From: Desulfobulbaceae bacterium
GTDB taxonomy: Bacteria > Desulfobacterota > Desulfobulbia > Desulfobulbales > SURF-16
Length of the DNA: 28,286 bases
Assembly: GCA_023230525.1 (NCBI GenBank)
Contig: JALNXE010000059.1
Location: forward strand, 1 to 28,286
Direction: 5' to 3'
Shown here: positions 1 to 7,228 of the stretch, piece by piece
Numbering within the stretch: position 1 is the first letter of the stretch
Layout of the letters: each line of letters begins with the position of its first letter
Program-made: the position numbers and the translations under genes
Notes under the pieces: generated by a model
Told to the model about the DNA's origin: nothing
Database searches by the model: none
The model's input: only the letters and a program-made list of their open reading frames with translations

Positions 1-1
1 A

Positions 2-64
2 AACAGCCTGCAGCTGCAGCTGGTGAACTCGCTTCCCGAGATGATGGAAAGTATTCTCCTGTAA
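2..64 (+). CDS. possible 3' end of an upstream CDS (partial)
   Basis: The first 62 bases are open in frame 2 and end with TAA at 62-64; the visible tail reads NSLQLQLVNSLPEMMESILL. It is short and I recognise no family. It could equally be chance, so this is only a possible C-terminus of a gene beginning outside the window. Confidence 0.22.
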   Translation, partial: NSLQLQLVNSLPEMMESILL

Positions 65-365
65 TGATCTGCAGCCTTGTTGCGGAATGTCACAACAATT
101 GCATTCTGCAACAAACCAGGCTGTTGAATGCCTGCTTGCGCTTTTCCTCACCCCGCTAAAGCCTGGAATCCATGCCGACAGCCGCTTTGCCGTCAGTTAC
201 TCGGCCAGCCGCCTTCTCCTTCCGTCCTTTTCCCTCCTGATTCTGTCTTGCCTGGTTGCACCTTGCAACAATCCCGGCATTTGCAGACAGCCATATGCCA
301 GGCCTGCCAGTAGCTTCCATGGTTAATCATTTGATTTTATGAAGTAAATAAAACAGAAAACATTA
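65..365. other. gene-free stretch upstream of the stress-protein gene
   Basis: I see no convincing gene. Two overlapping small open frames (starting at 87 and 128) lack ribosome binding sites, are rich in Ser, Pro, Cys and Leu in a way typical of non-coding frames, and resemble nothing I know. The AT-rich end of this stretch leads into the candidate sigma-54 promoter. Confidence 0.5.
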
Positions 366-381
366 TGGCACGCTTGATGCT
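366..381 (+). promoter_or_regulatory. candidate sigma-54 (-24/-12) promoter
   Basis: The sequence TGGCACGCTTGATGCT matches the RpoN consensus TGGCACG-N4-TTGCW except for one base in the -12 element. The GG and GC dinucleotides have the correct spacing. Transcription would start near 393, about 70 bases before the ATG at 466, leaving a normal leader. It points to nitrogen-, stress- or activator-dependent control of the downstream pair, though no activator gene is visible nearby. Confidence 0.6.
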
Positions 382-465
382 GTATATAGAAATCAAAGAG
401 TAACCGGGATGCAAAAACGGTTTATCGAATGAACTTACATAACAATTTAGATAAGGAGGTTGATT

Positions 466-1011
466 ATGGCATTTCTAGACTGGCTGAGAGCAAAAAAGAA
501 TAAGGATCATGATGTAAAGGTTGTCAAGGTAAAGGAAGAGTCCATTGATATGGGCGAAATGGCCGCAGGGTATCCTACCGGCGCTGCCGCTGCCATTAAA
601 AGAATGATGGATCAGAAAAATGGGCCGACCAAGATCCTGGTGGTGGGGGATGGATGTTTTTCCGATAAGTTGAGCGATTACAGCCTGAAGATGGCCCAGC
701 GCCTGGATTGCGCGATCGTGGCCCTGAGCGTGTCCGATACCCCGTTGCAGTTCACGGGTGAAAGAAAAGAAACAGAGATCAGCCTCTTTTATGAAAAGGC
801 GGAGAGAAACCTGGAGAAATACATTGAGCGGGCAGATGCCATGGCGGTGGACGTTGTGCACATCATGGAAGTCGGTGATCAGGAAAAAGCAATATCCGAA
901 CTGAGCGCCAAAGACCCCGGCATCAGGTACGTACTGACCGAACCGGAACATCAGGGTGAAGAAGGACGAGTGCAGATACCTGTTTTTGATCTGGCTTGTT
1001 CACGGTTATAA
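466..1011 (+). CDS. universal stress protein-like (UspA fold) protein
   Basis: Encodes 181 aa. The start is ATG 466, placed 7 bases after a strong AAGGAGG (453-459); a TTG at 460 is also in frame but overlaps that site. After a charged N-terminus (about 60 residues) comes a Rossmann-like Usp segment: beta strand TKILVVGDGCFSD, a helix over SLKMAQRLDCAIVALSVSD, then a long helix and VDVVHIMEVGDQEKAISEL. The usual ATP-binding G-2x-G-9x-G(S/T) motif is not obvious, so nucleotide binding is uncertain. A 61-residue N-terminal extension is unusual for a single Usp domain. It lies downstream of the candidate sigma-54 promoter and 24 bases upstream of a small membrane protein, probably co-transcribed. 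Family assignment is by fold-like pattern only. Confidence 0.6.
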   Translation: MAFLDWLRAKKNKDHDVKVVKVKEESIDMGEMAAGYPTGAAAAIKRMMDQKNGPTKILVVGDGCFSDKLSDYSLKMAQRLDCAIVALSVSDTPLQFTGERKETEISLFYEKAERNLEKYIERADAMAVDVVHIMEVGDQEKAISELSAKDPGIRYVLTEPEHQGEEGRVQIPVFDLACSRL

Positions 1012-1035
1012 AAAATTCAATTAAGGAGAACGAAC

Positions 1036-1311
1036 ATGGAACCTTTAACATTGTTGACCATAGCAGTTGGCTTGATCGGTATTATTCATATTGCTGATAA
1101 TCTTGCCAAGGTACTTGCCAAAGGAAAAGCAACAGCCGCAACAAAGACGGTAACCCGCAGCGATTGGTACTGCTTTTTCAGAATGTCCGATCTGCTTGGC
1201 CCGGATTGGAAACCTGTTGAGCAGAGAGAGCGTGAAAGAAAGAATCTGACTGATACCAAGCGTGACGAGAAGCGTCGCAAACAGGCCAATCGGCCGAGAT
1301 TGTATGTTTAA
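1036..1311 (+). CDS. small membrane-anchored protein of unknown function
   Basis: Encodes 91 aa from ATG 1036, with AAGGAGAA at 1022-1029. Residues about 3-24 (LTLLTIAVGLIGIIHIADNL) form one hydrophobic helix. The rest is strongly charged, and the C-terminal third is rich in Lys and Arg (ERERKNLTDTKRDEKRRK), as in a single-pass protein with a basic cytoplasmic tail. I do not recognise the family. Its 24-base spacing from the stress-protein-like gene suggests one transcript and perhaps a joint role. Confidence 0.6.
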   Translation: MEPLTLLTIAVGLIGIIHIADNLAKVLAKGKATAATKTVTRSDWYCFFRMSDLLGPDWKPVEQRERERKNLTDTKRDEKRRKQANRPRLYV

Positions 1312-1367
1312 TATAATAATCAGCAAAATTTGTGGGGCAGCTTGTCATGAAAACTACTAATGGAAAT

Positions 1368-1403
1368 CGGATAACATGGAGCGGCACCGCTTCATGTTAT
1401 CTG
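1368..1403. repeat. 36-base near-perfect palindrome upstream of higA-like gene
   Basis: GATAACATGGAGCGG at 1370-1384 is followed after two bases by CCGCTTCATGTTATC at 1387-1401; only one position is a G-T pair, and the pairing extends by two more bases on each side (one of them G-T). No T-run follows, so it is not a classical terminator. It could be an operator for the downstream helix-turn-helix protein or an mRNA hairpin. Confidence 0.55.
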
Positions 1404-1480
1404 GGGCGGACCATGAGCGTAAGCATGATGCCGGGCAGTGCTGCCGCTGTGACTGACCAAGGAGCATTGAAGTAGAGCCG

Positions 1481-1849
1481 ATGAAAAAGTTTAGAACCGA
1501 CGATGATTTTGATCTGTTGCTGGCGGAAAAGTCCAGTCTTACCGAATCCGGTGCCGCTCGGCCCGGTGATGAATTGGTGGAGAAGTTTATCTGCAAAATA
1601 CAGACGTATGAACTGGAGAAAAGCAGGTGCGGAAACCTGCCCGACCCTATCGAGGAAATTAAGCGCGTGATGCGCCGAAAAGGTTTGACAAATAACGATC
1701 TCAAGCCGTGTCTCGGCAGCAGTGGCAATGTCTGTGACATTTTGATGCGCCGCCGGTCGCTCTCCCTGCGCATGATCCGCAATCTGCATAATTTCCTGGG
1801 TATTCCCGCTGAAATTCTCATCCAGCCTTATGAATGCGCGAGGCGCTAA
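1481..1849 (+). CDS. HigA-type XRE helix-turn-helix antitoxin/regulator
   Basis: Encodes 122 aa. The C-terminal half has the HigA pattern: IEEIKRVMRRKGLTNNDLKP, then the recognition region LGSSGNVCDILMRRRSLSLRM, then IRNLHNFLGIPAEILIQ. HigA proteins bind the operator of their own operon and neutralise a HigB/RelE-fold mRNA interferase encoded directly upstream. Here no intact HigB reading frame exists in the 169 bases upstream, which instead hold a 36-base palindrome. It may therefore be a solitary antitoxin remnant or a stand-alone regulator. AAGGAG at 1460-1465 is rather far from ATG 1481. It is convergent with ispDF. Confidence 0.72.
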   Translation: MKKFRTDDDFDLLLAEKSSLTESGAARPGDELVEKFICKIQTYELEKSRCGNLPDPIEEIKRVMRRKGLTNNDLKPCLGSSGNVCDILMRRRSLSLRMIRNLHNFLGIPAEILIQPYECARR

Positions 1850-1910
1850 AGCCTTGCCGGGCCTGTGAAGAAAAATTGCTATAATAAACCCATGCTGTTC
1901 TGAAAATACC

Positions 1911-3110
1911 TCAGTCCGCTTGCCTCTGCAGCAGGACAACGGCATGGGCGGCAATTCCTTCCTTTCTGCCGGTAAACCCCATTTTTTCCGTTGTGGTGCC
2001 TTTGAGGTTGATGGCGTTCCGGTCCGTATGGCAGACTGCGGCGAGCTTTTCCCGCATGGCAGGGAAGTGCGGTGCGAGTTTCGGCTCCTGGGCAATCACC
2101 GTGATATCGGCATTGCTTAAGCCGTAGCCCTGTTCATTGGCTGCCGTAATAACCCGGTCCAGCAGTTTCAGGCTGGAAATGTCCTTGAAGGAAGGGTCGG
2201 AGTCAGGGAAATGCCTGCCGATATCGTCTGCACCAAGCGCCCCGAGGATCGCGTCGCAAAGGGCATGGGTGAGCACGTCTGCATCGGAATGGCCCAACAG
2301 GCCTGTGGGGTGGGGGATCTCAATGCCTCCCAGGATCAGGGGGCGGTCTGCAACCAGGCGATGGGCGTCATAGCCATGGCCGATGCGTAGCGAGGGGGCC
2401 GGCACGGGTTTGCCGGGTTGTTCTTTTTTCATGAGAATAGCCTCGGCAATGAGCAGATCATCCGGCCGGGTGATCTTGATATTCTGTTCCGATCCTTCCA
2501 CAACAGACATCTGTACCTTGATGAGCTCCAGAAAGGATGCCTCATCCGTACCGATGAAGGATTTTTCCGCTGCCGCGGCAAAGGCCTGTTTGAGGGTGGC
2601 AGTGCGCACCACCTGCGGGGTCTGGGCCTGCCAGAGGGTTTTTCTGTCAATGGTCCGCACAATGGTTTGATCGGCTGCCACTTCCTTGATGGTGTCTTTA
2701 ACCGGAATGGCGGCCATGGCGGCCCCGGTCTTTTGCGCGGCAGCAAGGCAGGCGCGGATCAGTGCCGGGGAGATGAGGGGACGGGCCCCGTCATGCACCG
2801 CCACGAAATCACATTCCGGGGGGACCTGGGCAAGGCCTGCCTGCACCGAGTCCTGGCGCAGTTCCCCGCCGGCAACGGCTTTGACCTTGGCCAGCCCGTA
2901 CTGTGCAGCGAGCTGTCTGGTAAGCGGCAGATAATCCAGGGGTACGGCAACGATGATTGCCGAGATTTCGGCAACCTGCTCAAAGGCCCTGACGGTATGG
3001 ACCAGCAGGGGAATTCCGGCCAGGCAGGTGAACTGCTTGGGGGTTCCAGTGCCCATGCGTTTGCCGAGGCCTCCGGCCGGTATGATGGCAGCTGCCTTCA
3101 TTGTGTCCAC
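1911..3110 (-). CDS. ispDF: bifunctional IspD-IspF (MEP isoprenoid pathway)
   Basis: Encodes 399 aa with two fused enzymes of the methylerythritol phosphate pathway. Residues 1-230 are IspD, the MEP cytidylyltransferase, with the CTP-binding loop PAGGLGKRMG and TPKQF near residues 11-27 and VHDGARPLI further on. From about residue 241 comes IspF, the 2,4-cyclodiphosphate synthase, with metal ligands in GYDAHRL and GHSDADV and the C-terminal KGTTTEKMGFTGR. Length is as expected for the fusion. The annotated start is GTG at 3110; an in-frame ATG at 3101 (before KAAAIIPAGG) is as likely, and neither has a strong ribosome binding site. The fusion skips the intervening IspE step, which must be encoded elsewhere. 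It is common in alpha-, epsilon- and some deltaproteobacteria. Confidence 0.96.
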   Translation of the reverse strand: MDTMKAAAIIPAGGLGKRMGTGTPKQFTCLAGIPLLVHTVRAFEQVAEISAIIVAVPLDYLPLTRQLAAQYGLAKVKAVAGGELRQDSVQAGLAQVPPECDFVAVHDGARPLISPALIRACLAAAQKTGAAMAAIPVKDTIKEVAADQTIVRTIDRKTLWQAQTPQVVRTATLKQAFAAAAEKSFIGTDEASFLELIKVQMSVVEGSEQNIKITRPDDLLIAEAILMKKEQPGKPVPAPSLRIGHGYDAHRLVADRPLILGGIEIPHPTGLLGHSDADVLTHALCDAILGALGADDIGRHFPDSDPSFKDISSLKLLDRVITAANEQGYGLSNADITVIAQEPKLAPHFPAMREKLAAVCHTDRNAINLKGTTTEKMGFTGRKEGIAAHAVVLLQRQAD

Positions 3111-3156
3111 GATTGCGTGATCCTGAGGGTGTACTGGAATCAGCAGGAAAGTTCAG

Positions 3157-3232
3157 GGGTAGGAGCGGGCCATGCCCGCGATAAAAGGGTTTTGGCGATG
3201 CCAAAGGTCGCGGGCATGGCCCGCTCCTACCC
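3157..3232. repeat. REP-like palindromic repeat
   Basis: A perfect 24-base inverted repeat: 3157-3180 pairs with 3209-3232, each arm carrying the core GTAGGAGCGGGCCATGCC. The 28 bases between contain a second small hairpin (TTTTGGC-GAT-GCCAAA), giving a stacked stem. Each arm is itself partly palindromic. The pattern matches extragenic palindromes often mobilised by REP-associated tyrosine transposases, though no such transposase is present here. It lies between ispDF and rnpB and could also act as a transcription or RNA-stability barrier. Confidence 0.75.
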
Positions 3233-3276
3233 GTGCCGCTCCTGAAACTATGCCCCTGGGCAGTTATGTAAAAAAA

Positions 3277-3629
3277 GGAGTGGGCTATAAGCCGAATTCT
3301 GTACCCCTTGACGGGGCCATGATCATTTATCTGGGATGCCGGTCACCCGGCACCTCTTGCAACCTACCCGAAAGCTTCGGACGGGCAGCCCTCAAGCGCT
3401 TTCCTATTTGGTCTTACTCCGGATGGGGTTTGCCGTGCCTTTCATGTCGCCATGAAAGCGGTGAGCTCTTACCTCGCCGTTTCACCCTTACCCCGGAAAA
3501 CCGGGGCGGTCTCTTTTCTGTGGCACTTTCCCGGGGTCGCCCCCGGTTCGCGTTACGAACCATCCCGCCCTGCGGAGTTCGGACTTTCCTCACCGGCGGC
3601 TTGCGCCGGCGCGATCATGCGCCCACTCC
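3277..3629 (-). ncRNA. rnpB: RNase P RNA, bacterial type A
   Basis: This is the catalytic RNA that trims tRNA 5' leaders. On the minus strand I see the conserved 5' portion GAGGAAAGTCCGAACTCC, the central GGTAAGGGTGAAACGG and GGTAAGAGCTCACCG (P8-P10 region), GAGGGCTGCCCGTCC, AGATAAATGATC, and the 3' signature ACAGAATTCGGCTTATAG. The P1 helix pairs GGAGTGGGC (3629-3621) with GCCCACTCC (3285-3277), which sets the ends. Seven T residues follow on the minus strand, as in an intrinsic terminator. About 353 nt is normal. Its 5' end overlaps the 3' end of the RNase H gene. Confidence 0.95.
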
Positions 3630-4232
3630 TAAACTGTCATCTATCCCCTGATTGGCCAGTTGGTCGGCCCGCTTATTTTCTTCTCTGGGGATATGTCGTA
3701 TTTTATAACTGTCAAAGGACGACAGCAGCCCCCGCACCTTGGCGAAGAGGGGTTGGAGATCGCTGCTTTTCACCTTGTACAGGCCTTGAATCTGCCGGAC
3801 GATGAGCTGGGAGTCAAGGAAAATCTCAATGCTCCTGCCGTTCAGCTGCGTTGCCTGCGTGAGTCCGAGTATCAGGGCCTGGTATTCGGCGACATTGTTG
3901 GTGCAGGTGCCGAGATATCTGCCCTGGGCGATTATTTCCTCGCCCTGTCCGTCAAGAATCACGATGCCCGCCCCGGCATCTCCGGGATTGCCCCGTGAAG
4001 CCCCGTCAGTATAAAGAAGGAGGCTGCCATTCTGCCTGGGGGTATTTTGCTCGGGGAAAAGCGATTGAGGTCTGGTGGCTTTCCCGGCAGGTTTGGGGAG
4101 AACGTTGATCGCGGCATGCAGCGCCTCTCTGATGCGTTCCACGGCAAAGGCGGGAAGATACCTCTGTAAAACTTCATCCGGCAGATTGCCGAGGGCCTGT
4201 AAAATTTCCGCCGCCTCTTTCTCCCCGGCCAT
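3615..4232 (-). CDS. RNase HI-family protein with N-terminal extension
   Basis: Encodes 205 aa. Residues about 73-200 are an RNase HI fold that cleaves RNA in RNA-DNA hybrids. The four acidic residues are visible: Asp in YTDGASRGNPG, Glu in NNVAEYQAL, Asp in FLDSQLIVRQI, and Asp in ENKRADQLAN. About 70 residues precede the catalytic domain and form predicted helices (EILQALGNLPDEVLQRYL) not found in E. coli RnhA. It starts 5 bases after the zinc-ribbon gene, so the two are likely translated from one mRNA. Its stop codon (3615-3617) lies about 15 bases inside rnpB. I leave the symbol empty because it is an RnhA-like paralogue type rather than clear rnhA. Confidence 0.9.
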   Translation of the reverse strand: MAGEKEAAEILQALGNLPDEVLQRYLPAFAVERIREALHAAINVLPKPAGKATRPQSLFPEQNTPRQNGSLLLYTDGASRGNPGDAGAGIVILDGQGEEIIAQGRYLGTCTNNVAEYQALILGLTQATQLNGRSIEIFLDSQLIVRQIQGLYKVKSSDLQPLFAKVRGLLSSFDSYKIRHIPREENKRADQLANQGIDDSLGVGA

Positions 4233-4237
4233 CAGCC

Positions 4238-4957
4238 TTAATCCTCTTTTGCCGGAGTCTGATGGAACATCATGCGCTGGCAGGTCGGACAGAAAAGAAG
4301 CTGTTCGCCTTTGAGGACCTCATTGAACTGCTGGGCCGGGATGTTCATGAAACAACCCTGGCAGACCCCGTTGATAACCCCTGTTATGGCCAGGCCGTTG
4401 CGTTTGTCCAGCAGTTGATCGTAGCGGCGGCGCAGATTCTCCGGTATCTTCTTGACCTGTTGCTCGCGGGTTTTTTCAAGTTTGCCCTTTTTCTCCTGGG
4501 TTTCCTGGGACAGCAGGGCAATTTTTTCCTCGGCCTCGGTAAGAAGTTTTTCTTCGCTGTTGCAGACGTTGCCCTGTTCCTCGACCTTTTTCTGCAGGGA
4601 TTCAACCTGTTCCATGAGCAGGACGATTTCTTCTTCGCGGCGTTTGTTGCTCTTTTTGGCTTCCTCAATTTCCTTGAGCAGGGATTGATACTCCCGGTTG
4701 GTCTGGACGTTCATCAGCTTGGATTGCCGGTCTTTGATGTGGGCCACTTCGCTTTCAATTTCAGTTTCAAGCTCCTTGCGCCGGTTTTCAGCGTTTTCAA
4801 TGGTTGACCGGTGTTTGATGATTTTTTCTTTTTTTTCGGCAATGGAGGCCTGCCGTTTAATAATTTCCGCATGGCCGTTTGCCAGTCCGTCATCCAGTTT
4901 TTTGATCTGGAGGTCGATTTCCTGGAGTGCAATGAGTCGTGAGAGGTCTTCTTTCAA
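4238..4957 (-). CDS. coiled-coil protein with C4 zinc ribbon (CT398/DUF164 type)
   Basis: Encodes 239 aa. Residues 1-175 are almost wholly heptad-rich, with runs of Glu, Lys and Gln, indicating a long antiparallel coiled coil. The C-terminus (about 195-230) has paired cysteines CQGC and CPTC, the zinc ribbon of the CT398-like family, followed by a His-containing tail. Chlamydial CT398 has been linked to type III secretion and sigma-54, but the function of the wider family is unsettled. It lies between the Nif3-like gene (18 bases upstream) and the RNase H gene (5 bases downstream). This order is widely conserved and suggests a shared housekeeping operon. Confidence 0.88.
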   Translation of the reverse strand: MKEDLSRLIALQEIDLQIKKLDDGLANGHAEIIKRQASIAEKKEKIIKHRSTIENAENRRKELETEIESEVAHIKDRQSKLMNVQTNREYQSLLKEIEEAKKSNKRREEEIVLLMEQVESLQKKVEEQGNVCNSEEKLLTEAEEKIALLSQETQEKKGKLEKTREQQVKKIPENLRRRYDQLLDKRNGLAITGVINGVCQGCFMNIPAQQFNEVLKGEQLLFCPTCQRMMFHQTPAKED

Positions 4958-4975
4958 TGTTCGTTCCTCATGAAG

Positions 4976-5812
4976 TTAGATTATTGTGGGCATATTTTCG
5001 GCAATATAGAAACGCAGCGGGCTGTGCTGCCTCTGGGAGGCCATAACAGGCGCCGGGTTGTTATTTTCGGCAAAAAAAGCGGTCATGCGCGCAAGCAGAG
5101 AGGGGATGATAATGTTTTCCGTGGCAAAATGGCCGGCGTCGATAACGCACAGGCCGTTATCTTCGGCCCAGCGGGCCACCGAGTGCTTGAGTTCCGCCGT
5201 GATGTAAACGTCCGCCCCGGCCTGCAACGCCGCCTCGGCAAGATCGGAGCCGCTGCCGCCGCAGACCGCAATGGCGGATACGGTTGCAGGCAGCGGGCCG
5301 GCAAGCATCATGGCCTCAAGCTTCAGCCGTTGCGCGACGAAATGGATAAAGGCCTCGCCCTGCATGGGTTTCGGCAGATTGCCCACCTTGCCGAAACCCA
5401 GGTCAGGCCGGTTGCCGGTAAGGGTCAGCGGCCGGGTATTATGCAGATACAGGACCCGGGCCAGGGCATCGCTTACGCCGTTACTGATAATATCGAGATT
5501 GGTATGGCAGCTGACCACGGCAATATCATGGGTCAGGGCTTTTTTCAGAAACTGGCCGATCGGGGTTGCGGTGTTGATTGATTTAAGCGGGTGGAAGATC
5601 AGGGGGTGGTGGGTGAGGATGATGTTGATTTTTTTCTGGATTGCTTCTTCTAGGGCCTGCAGGGTGGGATCCAGGACTATCAGCATTCCTGTTGCTTCCA
5701 GGTCCGGGCTGCCGACCATGAGCCCCACATTGTCCCATGGCTCGGCCAGTTCCCATGGGGCAAACTGCCCCACATATGCCAGAATATCTTTAAGCTTGAT
5801 TGGTGATACCAT
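4976..5812 (-). CDS. Nif3-like dinuclear metal-centre protein
   Basis: Encodes 278 aa of the NIF3/YbgI (DUF34) family, toroidal hexamers with a two-metal site. Visible hallmarks are the N-terminal EPWDNVGLMVG, metal-binding ILTHHPLIF, VSCHTNLD, and the C-terminal DAGHFATE. The family is implicated in metal or GTP cyclohydrolase-type chemistry but its reaction is not established. The length fits the short form, without the PII-like insert. ATG 5812 is used; there is no strong ribosome binding site. It is the first gene of the Nif3 / zinc-ribbon / RNase H / rnpB cluster and follows the terminator of the upstream tRNA gene. Confidence 0.92.
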   Translation of the reverse strand: MVSPIKLKDILAYVGQFAPWELAEPWDNVGLMVGSPDLEATGMLIVLDPTLQALEEAIQKKINIILTHHPLIFHPLKSINTATPIGQFLKKALTHDIAVVSCHTNLDIISNGVSDALARVLYLHNTRPLTLTGNRPDLGFGKVGNLPKPMQGEAFIHFVAQRLKLEAMMLAGPLPATVSAIAVCGGSGSDLAEAALQAGADVYITAELKHSVARWAEDNGLCVIDAGHFATENIIIPSLLARMTAFFAENNNPAPVMASQRQHSPLRFYIAENMPTII

Positions 5813-5858
5813 TTGCAGCTTGTTTTGGCCGGCTTTTTACAGCGACCTGCCCCTCATT

Positions 5859-5893
5859 AAAAAAGGTGCAACCTGTGTGAGGTTGCACCTTTT
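5859..5893 (-). terminator. intrinsic terminator downstream of tRNA(CAU)
   Basis: A perfect 14-base stem (5861-5874 with 5880-5893, core AAGGTGCAACCT) and a five-base loop. On the minus strand the 3' arm runs into six T residues. It lies about 110 bases beyond the tRNA 3' end and before the Nif3-like gene, so it should separate the two. Reading on the plus strand is weaker but it may work in both directions. Confidence 0.85.
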
Positions 5894-6005
5894 CAGCAAA
5901 TCCGGCCAAGGTATTGCCTTGCCTGGATTTTTTCTTAAATAACAATGTAAAACAACAGCGCAGCGAAACAATGTGCCTTGTTTTTCCTTGTGTACCGAGT
6001 AAGGG

Positions 6006-6082
6006 TGGTGGGCCTACCTGGACTCGAACCAGGGACCGACCGGTTATGAGCCGGTGGCTCTAGCCAACTGAGCTATAGGCCC
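6006..6082 (-). tRNA. tRNA with anticodon CAU (Met elongator or Ile2)
   Basis: Read on the minus strand, the acceptor GGGCCTA pairs with TAGGCCC, the D-arm contains AGCTCAGTTGGCTAGAGC, the anticodon loop is CTCATAA (CAT at 6048-6046) and the T-arm contains GGTTCGAGTCC. CCA is encoded at 6008-6006. CAU anticodons serve elongator Met, or Ile2 once TilS modifies the C to lysidine. It is not an initiator tRNA because its first pair is G-C. I cannot decide between Met and Ile2 from the sequence alone. Confidence 0.95.
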
Positions 6083-6315
6083 TGAAGTTGATCAGAAAAA
6101 TCCAGATATAATAACAGGTCTCATCCCCTTGTCAAGAGCTGTTTATTGGGTAAATGGTCTGCTGTTGGGCCATTATATCCGGAAAAAAGAAATAATGAGA
6201 TTGAAATCAACATGATGACCTCTCAAAAAAAATATCTTCAGCCGCCGCTGCGAGCGTTGGTGCCAACGGATCGACGGATTCTTCCCCGCCGAAAAGCCGG
6301 ACGTTTATCTATCAA
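6083..6315. other. no gene seen between tRNA and sulfite-reductase-type gene
   Basis: AT-rich spacer. A 62-codon open frame at 6146-6334 has no ribosome binding site and no recognisable content. The promoter of the minus-strand tRNA should lie near 6090-6140. The next part of this spacer (6316-6547) holds repeats listed separately. Confidence 0.5.
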
Positions 6316-6561
6316 ACTCAACTTTCTGACTTGATCTATTTTGTCGAAATAACGATATTTTTGTGACATAGTTGCTGCTCTGATCTCCGTCATGGGAATT
6401 CAGGAGGCAGGAGACAGGAGACAGAATTCAGAATGGTTGATTTTATTACGTTTTATTCTGGCTCCTGATTTCTGGCTGCTGAATTCTCTGGAAACAAGCT
6501 GCGGTGACCATGAGGATATCGATTTAATTTCAACATGTTACCACAACTCAGAAAGTTGAGT
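6316..6561. mobile_element. possible MITE-like element bounded by 13-base inverted repeats
   Basis: ACTCAACTTTCTG at 6316-6328 recurs as its exact reverse complement at 6549-6561, bounding 246 bases with no gene. The right copy forms the last codons of the adjacent sulfite-reductase-type gene. No convincing target-site duplication is visible, so the mobile nature is only suggested. Inside lies a pair of EcoRI-site-containing repeats in opposite orientation. Confidence 0.3.
6399..6490. repeat. inverted pair of GAATTC/CAGGAG-rich repeats
   Basis: A tract at 6399-6434 (GAATTCAGGAGGCAGGAGAC and continuing to CAGAATTCAGAAT) is echoed in reverse complement at about 6456-6490 (ATTCTGGCTCCTGATTTCTG then CTGCTGAATTC). 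Short CAGGAG-like units repeat in tandem. This kind of intergenic repeat is seen in many deltaproteobacterial and cyanobacterial genomes. No function is known to me. Confidence 0.6.
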
Positions 6562-7228
6562 ATAAAACATTCTCTTTAAAGGCAGCAAAGCCGATGCGGT
6601 CGATAAATTTGCCGAGACGCTCGGCTTTTTTCCCTTCCTGTTCATAAAACTTGATGATTTTGTCGGCAACTTCCAGGGCCTGGGCCTCGTTTAATCCGTC
6701 AACCAGCTCCCGGGCGAGCTGCGGCCGGGAGGCGGCATTGCCGCCGACCATGACGGTCCAGCCTTTCGGCTTGCCGACAAAGCCGATATCCTTTACCGGC
6801 GTTTCCGCACAGTTGTTGATGCAGCCTGAAACGCCTATTTTGCATTTGTTCGGCAGCTGATAGCCGTGATAGCGGCTGTCGAGTTCTTTGCCCAGACTCA
6901 GGGAGTCCTGTTTGCCCAGGCGGCAAAGGGTCGTGCCCGGACAGGCCTTGATGCTGCGTACGCAGAGGCCGGCAGCGTGTCCGGGATCGAGGCCGAGATC
7001 CTGCCAGGCCTGATCAAGGTCTTCCTTTTTGAACCCAACCATGGCGATACGGGCCGCACTGGTTATTTTCATGGCCGCCACGTTGTATTTATCCGCCACG
7101 TCGGCAATTTTTCGTAAATCATTTGCCGTGACCAGACCCACGCTGAAATGGGGGACTATGGCATAGGTCTCCTTGTCTCTCTGTAAAACCGCGCCTTTTT
7201 CACCGTCTTTTAATATCGCTTCTGACAT
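6548..7228 (-). CDS. small siroheme/4Fe-4S sulfite reductase-type protein
   Basis: Encodes 226 aa, starting at ATG 7228 behind a strong CAGGAGG. The siroheme/4Fe-4S ligand set is complete: C96 and C102 in CPGTTLC, and C136 and C140 in GCINNC, within one NiR/SiR half-module. Length and motifs match the low-molecular-mass, assimilatory-type low-spin sulfite reductase of Desulfovibrio and relatives, roughly half the size of CysI or NirA. The expected reaction is six-electron reduction of sulfite to sulfide, with the electron donor unknown. It is divergent from rmuC-cysK; the nearby cysteine synthase would use the sulfide, but they are not one operon. The last codons coincide with an inverted repeat, so the C-terminus may have been altered. 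Confidence 0.88.
   Translation of the reverse strand: MSEAILKDGEKGAVLQRDKETYAIVPHFSVGLVTANDLRKIADVADKYNVAAMKITSAARIAMVGFKKEDLDQAWQDLGLDPGHAAGLCVRSIKACPGTTLCRLGKQDSLSLGKELDSRYHGYQLPNKCKIGVSGCINNCAETPVKDIGFVGKPKGWTVMVGGNAASRPQLARELVDGLNEAQALEVADKIIKFYEQEGKKAERLGKFIDRIGFAAFKENVLYSTF

Noticed and set aside
87..326. 79-codon plus-strand frame near the window start
   Set aside because: No ribosome binding site, non-coding composition, overlaps another small frame at 128.
1369..1455. Possible remnant of a HigB toxin before the higA-like gene (frame reading MERHRFMLSGADHERKHDAG)
   Set aside because: The resemblance to HigB C-termini is faint and much of this stretch is explained by the palindrome.
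6146..6334. 62-codon frame downstream of the tRNA
   Set aside because: No ribosome binding site or recognisable sequence, and extends into an inverted repeat.
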